This document shows positions 1-9,143 of a DNA stretch of 64,000 nt, one piece after another. Numbering within the stretch: position 1 is the first letter of the stretch; each line of letters begins with the position of its first letter. Where the stretch lies: contig JANXWC010000059.1 of the NCBI GenBank assembly GCA_025351355.1, positions 1 to 64,000 of the forward strand. Reading direction: 5' to 3'. This stretch comes from Hyphomicrobiaceae bacterium (GTDB lineage Bacteria; Pseudomonadota; Alphaproteobacteria; Rhizobiales; Hyphomicrobiaceae). Below the pieces are notes generated by a model, which ran no database searches, was not told where the DNA came from, and saw only the letters and a list, made by a program, of their open reading frames with translations. Made by a program: the position numbers and the translations under genes.

Positions 1-64
1 GCAGCAGCGGATCGATGATTGCCCACTCGGCATCGCTGAGTTCGTAGCGACGTAGCTGTGCCAT
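1..64 (-). CDS. IS5-family transposase, N-terminal fragment (cut by window edge)
   Basis: The first 21 codons of a gene running off the left edge read MAQLRRYELSDAEWAIIDPL, the typical opening of IS5-family transposases common in Rhizobiales (family assignment from memory of that N-terminus). An AGTTGGGAGG-like purine tract lies just upstream of the ATG on the minus strand ('cccaacctccctcagttgg' on the plus strand). The catalytic DDE part lies outside the window, so it cannot be said whether the element is intact. The element sits immediately downstream of the 3' end of the acyltransferase gene and points away from it. Confidence 0.75.
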   Translation of the reverse strand, partial: MAQLRRYELSDAEWAIIDPLL

Positions 65-138
65 CCCAACCTCCCTCAGTTGGAATCATGAATCACTGTT
101 CGCGCCGTTTGGGAATCCCGTTTATGAGTTTATGACCT

Positions 139-177
139 AGGGTCATTCCGGTTTTACGTGAATCATGGAACGACCCT
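139..177. repeat. Imperfect inverted repeat, candidate IS terminus
   Basis: AGGGTCATTCC (139-149) and GGAACGACCCT (167-177) are inverted copies with one mismatch. They lie between the transposase start and the end of the acyltransferase gene, where the outer end of the insertion sequence should be. Whether this is the terminal repeat or a subterminal hairpin cannot be decided without the other end of the element. Confidence 0.35.
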
Positions 178-238
178 CATCTTTTGATTTGTCGTGCTTC
201 TTATCGGGAAAACCGTTCACACTTTTCCCGGATGCACT

Positions 239-2179
239 CTATGGCGCGGAATTGAGAAGCGCGCGGAATTCGTCAGAAAGCGTGCGCGAAAAACTGGCCG
301 TCAGATGATGTTCGTCGAACATGACGAATTCGCCGTCGAGGACCACACGACAGACCTCGCCGGGACAGATGCGCCTATTCAAATCGAGCAAGCGTACGTT
401 GTCGGGCAGGTCCATGGCGGCGGTGCGGGGATAATTGTAGTCGACCAGCAGCGACGCCAGCGGCCACGTGCATAGTTCGGGATCGCGGTTTTTGCGCAGG
501 CAAGCGGCCCCATTCTGTGGAAACCATGGCGTATCGCGTATGACGACCGTCGGCGATACGGACGCAAGGCGCACGAGAAAGCGCGTTTCAGCGGCGATCG
601 GCAATTGGTGACGGGTGCCCGCCACGATGATCATGCGTGGCTTAATGCGTGCGATTTCATCGAGTGTGGCCGACAGCCATTCCGTGCATTCTGTGTAGAT
701 CCGGTCGAGGCCGCCTTCGCTGACGGATTGCTGGATGTCGAGCGGTCGGCACGAGGCTTTGATGCGGACGAGCAATTCCCAACCCTCGGCAATAGCTGCG
801 GCATTGACGGGTTCGAACCAGTTGCCGGCATGAGAATCGCCGAACAAAACTACGGTCGGCGAGCCGACGGGCCGGCCGTAGCGGCAATCCCGATGGTCCA
901 CATCGGCAAAGCGACGCATGCATTGGTCGGTGTAAATAACCGGCCTGTCGCGGCGGAGTTGGGCGGCGCTTTTGTAAGCTCCATTGCCGATGGGCACGAG
1001 ATCTGGGGTTAGGTGCAGCATGGCAATGCCGGTTCCGACGCCAAGCGCGATCAAGCCTGCTCCGAGCGCGAACGTGCGCTTCATCGAGCGGGCAAAAAAG
1101 TCGCCGTGGCGGAATGGTTGCTCGACGAAGCGATACGAGAGCGCGGCTAGCGCAAACGAAGCTGCGATCGCCGAGCCCGTCACGAGCGCGTGATTTCCGA
1201 AACGCAAGTGCGCGAAAACGAGCGACGGCCAATGCCACAGATACTAGGAGAACGAGATGCGCCCGGTGTAACGCAGCAGTGGCGTCGATAGTAGGCCGCC
1301 GGCGATCGTGGGTTGCAGGGCTCCGGCGTGGATCAACAGCGTTGCGGCCAGTGTCGGGATGGCGGCCAGCAAGCCGGGATAGGAGTGCCGGGGTGAAATC
1401 AGGAGGAAGCAGGCGAGAATGGTCGCCAGGGAAATTATGCCTACGGCGGTCGCGCAACATCGGAAATGGCGCGAGCCTGCGGCGGCGATGAAACTGCCAC
1501 TCAGCAGCTGGAACGAGCGCGATAGCGGATCGAAATACGCCCACGCCCGGTGCGTGCTGGTGAGATGGACGCTGTAGGCAAATGAAGCGATCCAGAGACC
1601 GCCAATAATCAGCACCAATGATCGTCGGTGTTTGATCGTGTCGACGCGCCGCAAGCCCGCAAGAATGCAAAACAGCAATAGCGGCCAGACGAGATAGAAT
1701 TGTTCTTCGACGGAGAGCGACCAATAGTGGAGGAGCGGATTTTCGCTGTGGTTCGAAGCCAGGTAGTCGACCGCCACCTGAGCCTGATGGATGTTGTGAT
1801 AAAACAGGGCGGCGGCGATCACATGGCGGCTCAGTTCGCGCGGGTCGAGGGTCGGCGCGAGCAGGATCAGTGCAGATGTGGTGATCAGCACCAGAGTGGC
1901 GACGGGAAGAATGCGCCGGATGCGGCGCGCGACGAAGTGCTTGAGATCGATGCGGCCGGTGCGGTCGTATTCGTTGAGCAGCAGTTGGGTAATCAGGTAA
2001 CCAGAGATAACGAAGAAGATGTCGACGCCGATGAAGCCGCCGGGAACGAGGGTGGCAAAGGCGTGATAAAGCACCACGGCTAAAACGCAGATGGCGCGGA
2101 AACCCTCGATGTCAGGCCGGAAACCGGGTATCGGTTTGGTCGCGCCTTTGGTTTGTAGAGCCTCCAAAGTCGATCCCAT
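239..2179 (-). pseudogene. OafA/YrhL-type O-acyltransferase with SGNH domain, split by an in-frame TAG
   Basis: One continuous 647-codon frame encodes an integral-membrane acyltransferase-3 domain followed by a periplasmic SGNH-type domain, a family that O-acetylates lipopolysaccharide or other glycans. The N-terminal half shows the family's opening (FRPDIEGFRAICVLAVVLYH), FFVISGYLI and WSLSVEEQFYLVWP. The C-terminal half carries the GDSH serine motif (Ser near codon 449) and a DEHH catalytic Asp/His motif near codon 622. Codon 312 (1244-1246) is TAG, exactly where relatives read SFS-L-YLWHWP; a TTG-to-TAG change would explain it. There is no frameshift and both halves are otherwise intact, so this is either a recent nonsense mutation or a readthrough gene. 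The second half alone could start at 1207 but would lack most of the membrane domain. It heads a minus-strand run of glycan genes. Confidence 0.85.
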
Positions 2180-2279
2180 CGATTGTCCTGGTTGCCGATA
2201 GCCGACCTATAAGCGTTCGCGTCCGCATTGGGCATCGGCTCGTCGCTGTCATCGTAGCTGTGCAGGCTTGTCGCCCAGG

Positions 2280-2936
2280 TTATCCTAGCAGCATTTTGCG
2301 CACGAAGAAGGCTTCGGCAAAGCGTTCGGGGGCGCGGCATTCCATGCCACGAAGGCGGGCCAGGCCGCGGAAGGTATCGGCGTCGAACCAATCCTTGCTG
2401 CGCTGGGTGGCGAAATGCTGCAAGAGCAGTTCGATCTTGCGATCGAGATTGGCCGCGCTTACGGGTATGTAGGTGTTGGGTTGGCCGATATCGCCGTCCC
2501 ACTTGGGTATCTCGTATTCGAGTATCAGGTGATCCCGAAACGTAGTGCGGGCGTGGCAGTTGAGTTCGCGATGATCCTGATGGGCGTCGTCGGCGCGGTG
2601 GGTGAAGATGACGTCGGGCGCGGGAATGCGTGCCTTGAGGGCTTCAAGCCAAGCTTTGATTTCAGTGGACTGCGCGGGGAAATGCCCGTCGCGGAAGGTC
2701 GCGCAATCGAGCGCGGCTGAGGTTGTGCCCGACGTGAAAGCCGCGTGTGCCGCGCGTGCCTCGGCGGCGCGTGCGGCGTTTGTGGAGAGCACGCACCAAT
2801 GGGTGTGAAGTGCGACGCCAGAGGTCAGCCACCCGAGTTGAGTGCCGCCCGTGCCGATCTCGATATCATCGGAATGGGCGCCAAGGCACAGAATCAAAAG
2901 TTTTTGTCCGGGGCGGACGAGGGGCAGGCCAAACAT
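2280..2936 (-). CDS. PIG-L/LmbE family deacetylase
   Basis: This 218-aa protein matches the zinc-dependent PIG-L N-deacetylase family, which removes acetyl groups from N-acetyl sugars or related metabolites. The first metal-binding motif is AHSDD at residues 20-24 (AHPDD in most members, so Pro is replaced by Ser), and HQDH supplies another zinc-ligand histidine in mid-protein. There is no signal peptide, so it is probably cytoplasmic. It lies 38 nt downstream of the cytidylyltransferase gene on the same strand and is followed by the broken acyltransferase gene, which suggests a role in modifying a surface sugar. The exact substrate cannot be read from the sequence. Confidence 0.8.
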   Translation of the reverse strand: MFGLPLVRPGQKLLILCLGAHSDDIEIGTGGTQLGWLTSGVALHTHWCVLSTNAARAAEARAAHAAFTSGTTSAALDCATFRDGHFPAQSTEIKAWLEALKARIPAPDVIFTHRADDAHQDHRELNCHARTTFRDHLILEYEIPKWDGDIGQPNTYIPVSAANLDRKIELLLQHFATQRSKDWFDADTFRGLARLRGMECRAPERFAEAFFVRKMLLG

Positions 2937-2974
2937 GTTTGTTGTCTCAGATCATCATGCGGCACGATCGGGCA

Positions 2975-3781
2975 TCAACTTAGTTTTGGGGGACGCATGG
3001 CCAAACTATCGTTGGTGCCGCGCCAGGGCATGCGACCTTGCTCGACCATGTCTTCCAGCATCTGACGATCCCGCAAGGTGTCCATGGAGCGCCAAAAGCC
3101 CATATGCTTGAATGCCATCAGCTGATTTTCGGCGATCAGGCGGGCAAAAGGTTCGACGACAAGTTCCTCGCCCTCGCGCATGTAGTCGAAGATGGAAGAC
3201 TTGAAAATAAAAAAGCCGCCATTGATCCAAATCTCCGATTTTTCGCTGCTTTTCATGCCGCGCACGCGTCCGTCTTCGGCAATGTCGGCGATGTGGTAGG
3301 TGAGTGGCGGACGCACGGCGAGAAATGCCGCGACTTTCCCGCTGGCTTTGAACATTGCGATCATCTCATCGAGGTTTACGTCGCCAAGGCCGTCGGAATA
3401 GTTGGCCAGAAAATACTCCTCCTTGGCGAGATGTTCTCGGACCGCCCATAGCCGTTCGCCGATGTTGCGCCATACGCCGGTATCGATAAGCGTTATGCGC
3501 CAATCGTCGGGTACTTTGCCAAGATATTCGACGCTGGCGCCGGCGTTGGAGATGACGCAATCGACATGCGCCTGAGGGCGATAATTGAGGAAGTAGTCCT
3601 TGATGGTATTCGCCTTGTAACCGAGGCACAGCACGAAATCGCGATGTCCGTAGCGGCTGTAGCTGTCCATTACGTGCCAAAGGATCGGCTCGTGGCCGAC
3701 CGGAATCATCGGCTTAGGGATCGCTTCAGAATATTCGCGCATGCGTGTGCCGAGGCCACCGCAGAACAGGACGACCTTCAT
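2975..3781 (-). CDS. rfbF: Glucose-1-phosphate cytidylyltransferase (RfbF-type)
   Basis: This 268-aa nucleotidyltransferase opens with MKVVLFCGGLGTRM, the nucleotide-binding loop, followed by AIPKPMIPVG, as in sugar-1-phosphate cytidylyl- and thymidylyltransferases. The internal segments GDVNLDEMIAMF and INGGFFIF fit the cytidylyltransferase (RfbF/AscA) branch, which makes CDP-glucose for 3,6-dideoxy or branched sugars of lipopolysaccharide. The start overlaps the stop of the upstream methyltransferase by 4 nt (ATGA), so the two are probably translationally coupled. CDP-glucose dehydratase (rfbG) and rfbH partners are not in the window, so the pathway is incomplete here or continues elsewhere. 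Confidence 0.85.
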   Translation of the reverse strand: MKVVLFCGGLGTRMREYSEAIPKPMIPVGHEPILWHVMDSYSRYGHRDFVLCLGYKANTIKDYFLNYRPQAHVDCVISNAGASVEYLGKVPDDWRITLIDTGVWRNIGERLWAVREHLAKEEYFLANYSDGLGDVNLDEMIAMFKASGKVAAFLAVRPPLTYHIADIAEDGRVRGMKSSEKSEIWINGGFFIFKSSIFDYMREGEELVVEPFARLIAENQLMAFKHMGFWRSMDTLRDRQMLEDMVEQGRMPWRGTNDSLAMRPPKLS

Positions 3782-5076
3782 GGTGCTAGTTGCTCCTTGA
3801 TGGATGGTCGATCGCCTGGAGTAACGATTGCAGGCTCTGGAATTGGCACTATAAACTTGCCTCCCCAGTCCGAAATGTGGCTGAGCTGGGCGATGATTTC
3901 GCGCTTAAGGTTCCAGGGCAGGATCAAGACGTAGTCGGGCTTGGCAGCATCGAGAGCCGCAGGTTCACGGATCGGAATGTGCATCCCCGGCGTGAAACGA
4001 CCATGCTTGTAGGGATTGCGATCCACGGTGAAGTCGAGCAGGTCGGTGCCGATGCCGCAGTAGTTGAGCAAAGTGTTGCCCTTGCCGGGGGCGCCATAGC
4101 CGACGACCCTCTTGCCAGCGTCGCGCGCGTCGATCAACAGCGTCAGCAGTTTGCGTTTGGTGGCACGCACACGCTCGGAGAAACCAGCATAGGTCGCCAT
4201 GGCGCGGAAACCGTCGCGCTCCTCGGTTGCGAGCAATCCGGTGAGCGCCGGAGATCGTGTGCGGCCTGCGCCTGCGTGAGCGAGGTAAACGCGCAGAGAG
4301 CCGCCGTGCGTTGGGATTTCCTCGACATCATAAAAATCGAGACCGTGACGCCGAGCGAGGACGTCGATGGTGAGCGCTGAAAAATAGGAGAAGTGTTCAT
4401 GGTAGATGGTGTCGAACTGGTTTTCCGCCAATAGCCGCGCGAGGTGGGGAAACTCGAGGGTGATCGTGCCGTTCGGTTTCAGCAGGATTTTCATACCGGC
4501 GACAAAATCGTTGAGGTCGGGTACCTGTGCCAACACGTTGTTGCCGATGATGAGGTCAGCGGATTTGTCGTCACGCACGAGTTGTTCGGCGAGGTCGCGA
4601 CCGAAAAATTCGGAGATAGTCGGGACACCTTTCTCGATGGCAACGGCGGCGACGTTGCGGGCGGGCTCGATGCCCAGGGATGGGACGCCTAATGGCGCTA
4701 AGTGCTGCAACAGGTAGCCATCGTTACTGGCGATTTCGACGGCGAGACTGTTGGTGCCGAGCGACAGGCGTTGGGTGATCATTTCGCAATAGGTCTTCGC
4801 GTGGGCCACCCAACTCGTCGCATAGGAGGAGTAGTAGGCGTATTCGCGGAAGATGTGCTCGGGCGAGACGTAGGCTTGCAGCTGCGCGAGATAGCAGACG
4901 TGGCAAACCTGAACATGGAGCGGATAAAAGGGTTCCATCGCGTTGAGTTGGTCGGCTGCGAGGAAGCTCTCGCAAAGCGGCGACATGCCAAGGTTAATGA
5001 GCGTGTGACCGAGATGTGTTCCGCAGAGCCGGCAAGGCCCGAATGCGCCGTTAGAATGGGGGACGGTTGTCGCCAT
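3778..5076 (-). CDS. Sugar C-methyltransferase, NovU/TylC3 type (class I SAM)
   Basis: This 432-aa protein has the three-part layout of NDP-sugar C-methyltransferases. An N-terminal zinc-binding segment carries CRLCG near residues 15-19 and CHVCYL further on. The middle SAM-binding fold contains VEIASNDGYLLQ. The C-terminal domain contains YGAPGKGNTLLNYCGI. Enzymes of this kind add a branching methyl to an NDP-keto-deoxysugar. The ATG at 5076 (MATTVPHS) is preferred to an upstream TTG at 5145 because the zinc-binding domain begins just after it. Coupled to the cytidylyltransferase downstream, it suggests a branched CDP-sugar for surface glycan. The substrate is inferred from the family and neighbours. 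Confidence 0.85.
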   Translation of the reverse strand: MATTVPHSNGAFGPCRLCGTHLGHTLINLGMSPLCESFLAADQLNAMEPFYPLHVQVCHVCYLAQLQAYVSPEHIFREYAYYSSYATSWVAHAKTYCEMITQRLSLGTNSLAVEIASNDGYLLQHLAPLGVPSLGIEPARNVAAVAIEKGVPTISEFFGRDLAEQLVRDDKSADLIIGNNVLAQVPDLNDFVAGMKILLKPNGTITLEFPHLARLLAENQFDTIYHEHFSYFSALTIDVLARRHGLDFYDVEEIPTHGGSLRVYLAHAGAGRTRSPALTGLLATEERDGFRAMATYAGFSERVRATKRKLLTLLIDARDAGKRVVGYGAPGKGNTLLNYCGIGTDLLDFTVDRNPYKHGRFTPGMHIPIREPAALDAAKPDYVLILPWNLKREIIAQLSHISDWGGKFIVPIPEPAIVTPGDRPSIKEQLAP

Positions 5077-5177
5077 TTTCTGAACTTCTGGATCAGTAAA
5101 ATTTGTTGATGCGGAAACAGTCCCGCACCGTGGCGGCAAGTGCAATGCAATTCCGTGCTGATAGTTACATGCGAAAA

Positions 5178-5798
5178 TTATATTTTCGTGGCTGCGACAA
5201 ATTGGCGTGCAAGGCGGCCGACGTCGGCGGCCGAGCGGCCGGGGCTGTAGAGGGCGGAGCCGATCCCGAAGGCTGAAGCACCGGCCGCGCGATAAGCGGG
5301 CATGTTCGCTTCGCCGATACTGCCGACGGGGATGAGTATCGTGTCCTTCGGCAACACGGCCCGCATCGCCTTGACGGCTGCGGGTGTGATGATCTCCGCG
5401 GGGAACAGCTTTAGGGCATCTGCGCCAGCTTTCAGGGCGGTAAAGGCTTCCGTTGGCGTGGCGACCCCAGGAGTGACGTACAAGCCGGCGCCGCGGGCGG
5501 TTGCAATAACGGTGGTGTCTGTATGAGGCATGACTATGAGGCGTCCGCCCGCGGTGGCCACGGCGTTGACGTCGGCGGTGGACATGACGGTCCCTGCGCC
5601 GACAATTGCGCGATCGCCGTAAAGCCGGGCGAGGCAGGCGATGCTATCCAAAGGTTGGGGCGAGTTGAGCGGGACTTCGATAATACAGATGCCGACGTCT
5701 AAGAGCGCCGCGCCAATGGCTGCGGCTTCAGGCGGAGTGATCCCGCGCAGGATAGCGATCAGGGGACAGCTAGCTAAGGCATGTGAGAAACTAATCAT
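5178..5798 (-). CDS. dgoA: 2-dehydro-3-deoxy-6-phosphogalactonate aldolase
   Basis: This 206-aa class I aldolase of the KDPG/KDPGal family cleaves 2-dehydro-3-deoxy-6-phosphogalactonate to pyruvate and glyceraldehyde 3-phosphate. Visible marks are AILRGITP at residues 15-22, IEVPLNSP with the catalytic Glu41 (the EVPLNSP form is characteristic of DgoA rather than Eda), and the Schiff-base Lys130 in LKLFPAE. The ATG at 5798 overlaps the stop of dgoK by 4 nt (ATGA) and matches the family's N-terminus; an upstream alternative at 5843 would only add residues antisense-like in character. It forms a two-gene unit with dgoK for the De Ley-Doudoroff galactose pathway. Confidence 0.9.
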   Translation of the reverse strand: MISFSHALASCPLIAILRGITPPEAAAIGAALLDVGICIIEVPLNSPQPLDSIACLARLYGDRAIVGAGTVMSTADVNAVATAGGRLIVMPHTDTTVIATARGAGLYVTPGVATPTEAFTALKAGADALKLFPAEIITPAAVKAMRAVLPKDTILIPVGSIGEANMPAYRAAGASAFGIGSALYSPGRSAADVGRLARQFVAATKI

Positions 5799-6739
5799 GG
5801 CGTTGTTGTCTTCACCAATCCGGAGGCAAGCGCAATGAGCCAATGGCCGCGAGCGGCACAGTCGGGTGGGGCGGTGGATGCGGCCATGCCTAAGTGTTCG
5901 GCCGCTTGCTCGTAGAGGCGGCTAAGCATGGAATTGCCGACAATCGTAAGGCCTCGGCCGCTTGGTGCGGCAGCCGCAATCTCAGCGCCAATTAAAACGC
6001 CTGACAAATACGGTGCAAGCGCCGAGGGAGCGATGCGGTTGAAGAGGCCGAGGGTGCGGGTGGAAAAAACACGGTTGAGCAGATCGCCGGGGTGACCCTT
6101 CGTGGCACCGATCGTGACGCCGCCAGAAAAGGCGGCTGCGTCGTACATTGCCGGCTCCGCGGGCATCAGTCCGCCGAGTATGGTGTGGTGGCGGAGCGCC
6201 GCGAAGATTTCACCGGTCATGTAGGTGGTGAAGTCCGTGATGGTGTCGCCGAGCGTGTCGACCCATTTGCTATGAGTCCCGGGTAACACGAAGAGCCGCG
6301 CCGTTTCAGCCGTCGGCGCCTGGGCGGACGACAGCGCGCCGAGAATCTGGGTTTCTTCGCCGCGCATGACTTCAGGCGGGCGATTGGGGTTGTCGATGGC
6401 AAGTCCAGGAACAATGTAGATCGGGCAGGGAAAATCGGTTTCGATGCGATGCAGGTGTTGGGCGAGGCTGGATGCTTTGGCGGGGCAAGTCAAATATGGC
6501 ACTTCGGCCCACCCCTGGCGGCTGCCGATCATTCCCGACATGAGGCATGGAAGTGGGCCGTGTGATGCGTGCCATTGGCTGAGTTCGCCGGCAAGGACGG
6601 CGGCGAAGCCGAGCGATGGGATCGTACGTATGCCCGGTCCGCCATCGCGCCGGGCGATAATGGAGCCATCGCCTGCCAAAAGAGAGCAGCGGAGCGTCGT
6701 CGTGCCCCAATCGACGGATATGAGACGAGGATGTAGCAT
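5795..6739 (-). CDS. dgoK: 2-dehydro-3-deoxygalactonokinase
   Basis: This 314-aa sugar-acid kinase phosphorylates 2-dehydro-3-deoxygalactonate with ATP. The N-terminal ISVDWGTTTLRCSLL is the phosphate-binding loop of the family, followed by LMSGMIGSRQGWAEVPYL and LPGTHSKWV, both typical of DgoK. The ATG at 6739 is chosen because the protein then starts a few residues before the core fold; a GTG/ATG a few codons upstream is also possible and the ribosome site is weak for all. It is coupled by a 4-nt overlap to dgoA. Galactonate dehydratase and galactose dehydrogenase genes are not in the window. Confidence 0.9.
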   Translation of the reverse strand: MLHPRLISVDWGTTTLRCSLLAGDGSIIARRDGGPGIRTIPSLGFAAVLAGELSQWHASHGPLPCLMSGMIGSRQGWAEVPYLTCPAKASSLAQHLHRIETDFPCPIYIVPGLAIDNPNRPPEVMRGEETQILGALSSAQAPTAETARLFVLPGTHSKWVDTLGDTITDFTTYMTGEIFAALRHHTILGGLMPAEPAMYDAAAFSGGVTIGATKGHPGDLLNRVFSTRTLGLFNRIAPSALAPYLSGVLIGAEIAAAAPSGRGLTIVGNSMLSRLYEQAAEHLGMAASTAPPDCAARGHWLIALASGLVKTTTP

Positions 6740-6975
6740 TGATGTCTGTGCTCGGTTCGGCCGCATCAGTTTTCCGCAGCGTAAGTGGTTCTGATCAAAT
6801 GGGGAATAGCGCAGCTATTGAATCGCTGGATTTGAAAATGCGAACTTTTCCGTATGCTTCCTTGTGGCCATTTTTGCGCTTGCCATATTGCTGGCATGGT
6901 CCACGGGTATCGGCGTCAGTTCGTGGCAAACGTTTTGCGTCATACGATCGTCGCCTGGGAGATGGAGAGTTTTGT

Positions 6976-7611
6976 ATGTGGCTTCGGGTCCTGCTGATCC
7001 CCTTCGTTTGGTGCTGGTTGATCGGCCCATCTGCTGCACAAGCCGCCGCGGACAACGACTGCTACAATGAGGACGTTGAGACTCGCATCCGGGGGTGTAC
7101 CGAATTGCTGGGCCGTAGCGGCTTATCGACGGAAACTCGGAGTGGCGCGTTGGCGACGCGGGCGCTCGGCTATTCGCTCAAGCGCGATTACGGTCGGGCC
7201 ATCGAAGACTATAATCGATCACTGGAGCTCATTCCGAACTTTGCTACCGCGCTCAATAATCGTGCCTGGGCATATTTCAGGTGGGGCAAAGCCGCTATGG
7301 GCGTCGTTGATGTCGAAAAGGCCTTAGATCTGCAGCCAGATATGGACGCCGCCTATGATACCCGGGCACACATTCGGCAGGCGTTGGGAAATCCCAGCCC
7401 GGCGATGAACGATTACCAAATGTCTATGGATTTCGGCGGTGAACGCATGGTGTTGATGTATCAATGCGGTCTCAAGGATCACGGGCTCTACAAAGGTCCG
7501 CGCGACGGTCAGCAGAACGAGGAACTGCGGTTGGCGCTGAAAGCGTGTGTGCTCGATCTGAAGTGCGATCCGTTGCCGTCCGATGAATTCTGCAGGCCGG
7601 CGAGTTCTTGA
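6976..7611 (+). CDS. Secreted TPR-repeat protein
   Basis: This 211-aa protein begins with a hydrophobic signal-like segment (MWLRVLLIPFVWCWLIGPSA, then AQA) and so is probably periplasmic. Residues about 45-160 form helical repeats of the tetratricopeptide kind, e.g. GRAIEDYNRSLELIPNFATA and ALNNRAWAYFRWGKA. Several cysteines in the mature part, including the tail CVLDLKCDPLPSDEFC, suggest disulfides. A GGAGAG ribosome site sits 6 nt before the ATG at 6976, which decides this start over longer in-frame alternatives. The gene is divergent from dgoK and alone on its strand. TPR proteins mediate protein-protein contacts; no specific partner can be named. Confidence 0.75.
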   Translation: MWLRVLLIPFVWCWLIGPSAAQAAADNDCYNEDVETRIRGCTELLGRSGLSTETRSGALATRALGYSLKRDYGRAIEDYNRSLELIPNFATALNNRAWAYFRWGKAAMGVVDVEKALDLQPDMDAAYDTRAHIRQALGNPSPAMNDYQMSMDFGGERMVLMYQCGLKDHGLYKGPRDGQQNEELRLALKACVLDLKCDPLPSDEFCRPASS

Positions 7612-7726
7612 GCGATTTGTATTGGACGCGGCGAGCACGCGACTGCTCGCTGAGATATGTGGAAAATTGCCGGCGCGTGAGCCCTGGTCGCGCGCCGGAC
7701 ATAGTTTGTTACTTCAATTGTCCGCC

Positions 7727-7978
7727 TCAACGTTTCACTAACCGCAGGACAAAAAGTAAAATACAAGCGCCGATCAATGCATTGATGATGGCACCCACGA
7801 TGCCGCCGCCGATGAATATGCCGAGGCTCGGCAACAAAAAGCCGGCAATGACTGCGCCCAAGATACCAATGATGATGTCGCCGACGAGGCCGAAGCCGCC
7901 GCCCTTCATGAGTTGTCCGGCAAGCCAACCGGCGACGGCGCCGATGATAAGCCAGATGACGATGACAGTTGGATCCAT
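7727..7978 (-). CDS. GlsB/YeaQ/YmgE family stress-response membrane protein
   Basis: This 83-aa protein is almost entirely hydrophobic and glycine-rich, with three predicted membrane helices and the family's pattern GAVAGWLAGQLMKGGG, GDIIIGILGAVIAG and GGGIVGAIINALIGA. Members are small inner-membrane proteins linked to general and acid stress; no biochemical role is established. A strong GGGAGGA ribosome site 5 nt before the ATG at 7978 fixes the start. It is a single-gene unit between the TPR gene (convergent) and the BoxR-like regulator. Confidence 0.85.
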   Translation of the reverse strand: MDPTVIVIWLIIGAVAGWLAGQLMKGGGFGLVGDIIIGILGAVIAGFLLPSLGIFIGGGIVGAIINALIGACILLFVLRLVKR

Positions 7979-8157
7979 TGCATCCTCCCTTGGTGTGTCC
8001 CGACGATTCGCCGGGATCACTCAGCTTCTCGCCGGCAAGGCGCATTTACAAGCTGAAACAATTGTTCTGCTTGGGTGAAGTTGGGGATTTTATGGAGCGG
8101 TGCGGGATGGTGCAGTGCACGATTATTATACCAGCGGCGCGTTTGGCGGATCGTCGA

Positions 8158-9069
8158 TCACGCGTTGTCTTGTTCAACCTGGGCTAACTTTTGCCGGACG
8201 GCTGCGATGGCCTGATCGATGGTCATCGTCGAAGTGTCGATTGTGGCGTGGGCCTGGGAATAAAGTGCGCGACGACTTTCGACAATGGCGCGCAGGTCGT
8301 CCATGGCCTGCGGATTGTCGGCCATGGGACGCAAATCGCCTTGGGCCATCACGCGGTTCATGTGGCTCTCCGGATCCGCCTTGAGCCAGACGACAAAGCA
8401 GTTCGATAACAGTAAGTCGAATGCTGCCGGTTCAGTTACCAAGCTACCACCGGTCGCGATGATGGCGCGCTGATGCTGGTCGATTGTGGCTGTGAGGCAG
8501 CGCAACTCGTGCTGACGAAAGCCGGCTTTGCCCTGGAGCGCAAATATTTCCGAAAGTTCCATTCCGGCGGCGCGTTCGATTTCACGGTCGAGTTCGATGA
8601 ACGGCAGGGCCAACGAATCGGCGACTGCGCGGCCAACAGTCGTTTTGCCGGCACCGCGCAAACCGATCAAGGCAATGCGCCCGGATTTTATGCTCCTGGT
8701 GGTAACAAGGCCGCGTTGCAGACGATGTCGAGCGGCGGTCAGCTGGTCGGGGGTGAGGTCAGCTAGCAGGGTTAAGATTGCCTTGAGTTCCGGGGACGGA
8801 TCCGGTTGAGCCGCGAGCAACTGTTCCATGTCGAGATGTAACACATGAGCAATGCGGCGGAGGATAATCAGCGACGCGTTACCCGATCCGACTTCGAGGT
8901 CCGCCAGATAGCGTTCGGACACGCCGGATTTTTCGGATAACTTCTTGCGGGTAATACCAAGCTGGTCTCGTGCCGCACGGACACGGTCGCCGACGCGTCG
9001 CAAAAAGTCTTCGTCCGCAGCCGTTTTGCCGCGTCGAGTATCTTGCTGCGGGTCGCCGTGGATAACCAA
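8158..9069 (-). CDS. XRE-HTH / shikimate-kinase fusion regulator (BoxR/BzdR-like)
   Basis: This 303-aa protein combines an N-terminal XRE-type helix-turn-helix (about residues 24-85) with a C-terminal shikimate-kinase fold that has a complete P-loop, GLRGAGKTT at 136-144, then FIELDREIE and ATGGSLV. This architecture is that of BzdR/BoxR, repressors of anaerobic or aerobic benzoyl-CoA degradation in which the kinase-like domain senses benzoyl-CoA. No box/bzd catabolic genes lie nearby, so the target may be elsewhere or different. The only in-frame start after the upstream stop is TTG at 9069; no ATG precedes the HTH. Confidence in the architecture is high; the regulon is inference. Confidence 0.8.
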   Translation of the reverse strand: MVIHGDPQQDTRRGKTAADEDFLRRVGDRVRAARDQLGITRKKLSEKSGVSERYLADLEVGSGNASLIILRRIAHVLHLDMEQLLAAQPDPSPELKAILTLLADLTPDQLTAARHRLQRGLVTTRSIKSGRIALIGLRGAGKTTVGRAVADSLALPFIELDREIERAAGMELSEIFALQGKAGFRQHELRCLTATIDQHQRAIIATGGSLVTEPAAFDLLLSNCFVVWLKADPESHMNRVMAQGDLRPMADNPQAMDDLRAIVESRRALYSQAHATIDTSTMTIDQAIAAVRQKLAQVEQDNA

Positions 9070-9143
9070 ACTTGTTCAATCTCTTGTCAGTGCCTTGGTC
9101 AGTAAATCTCACTTATCACAAAATGCATTATTGTGCATTGCTG

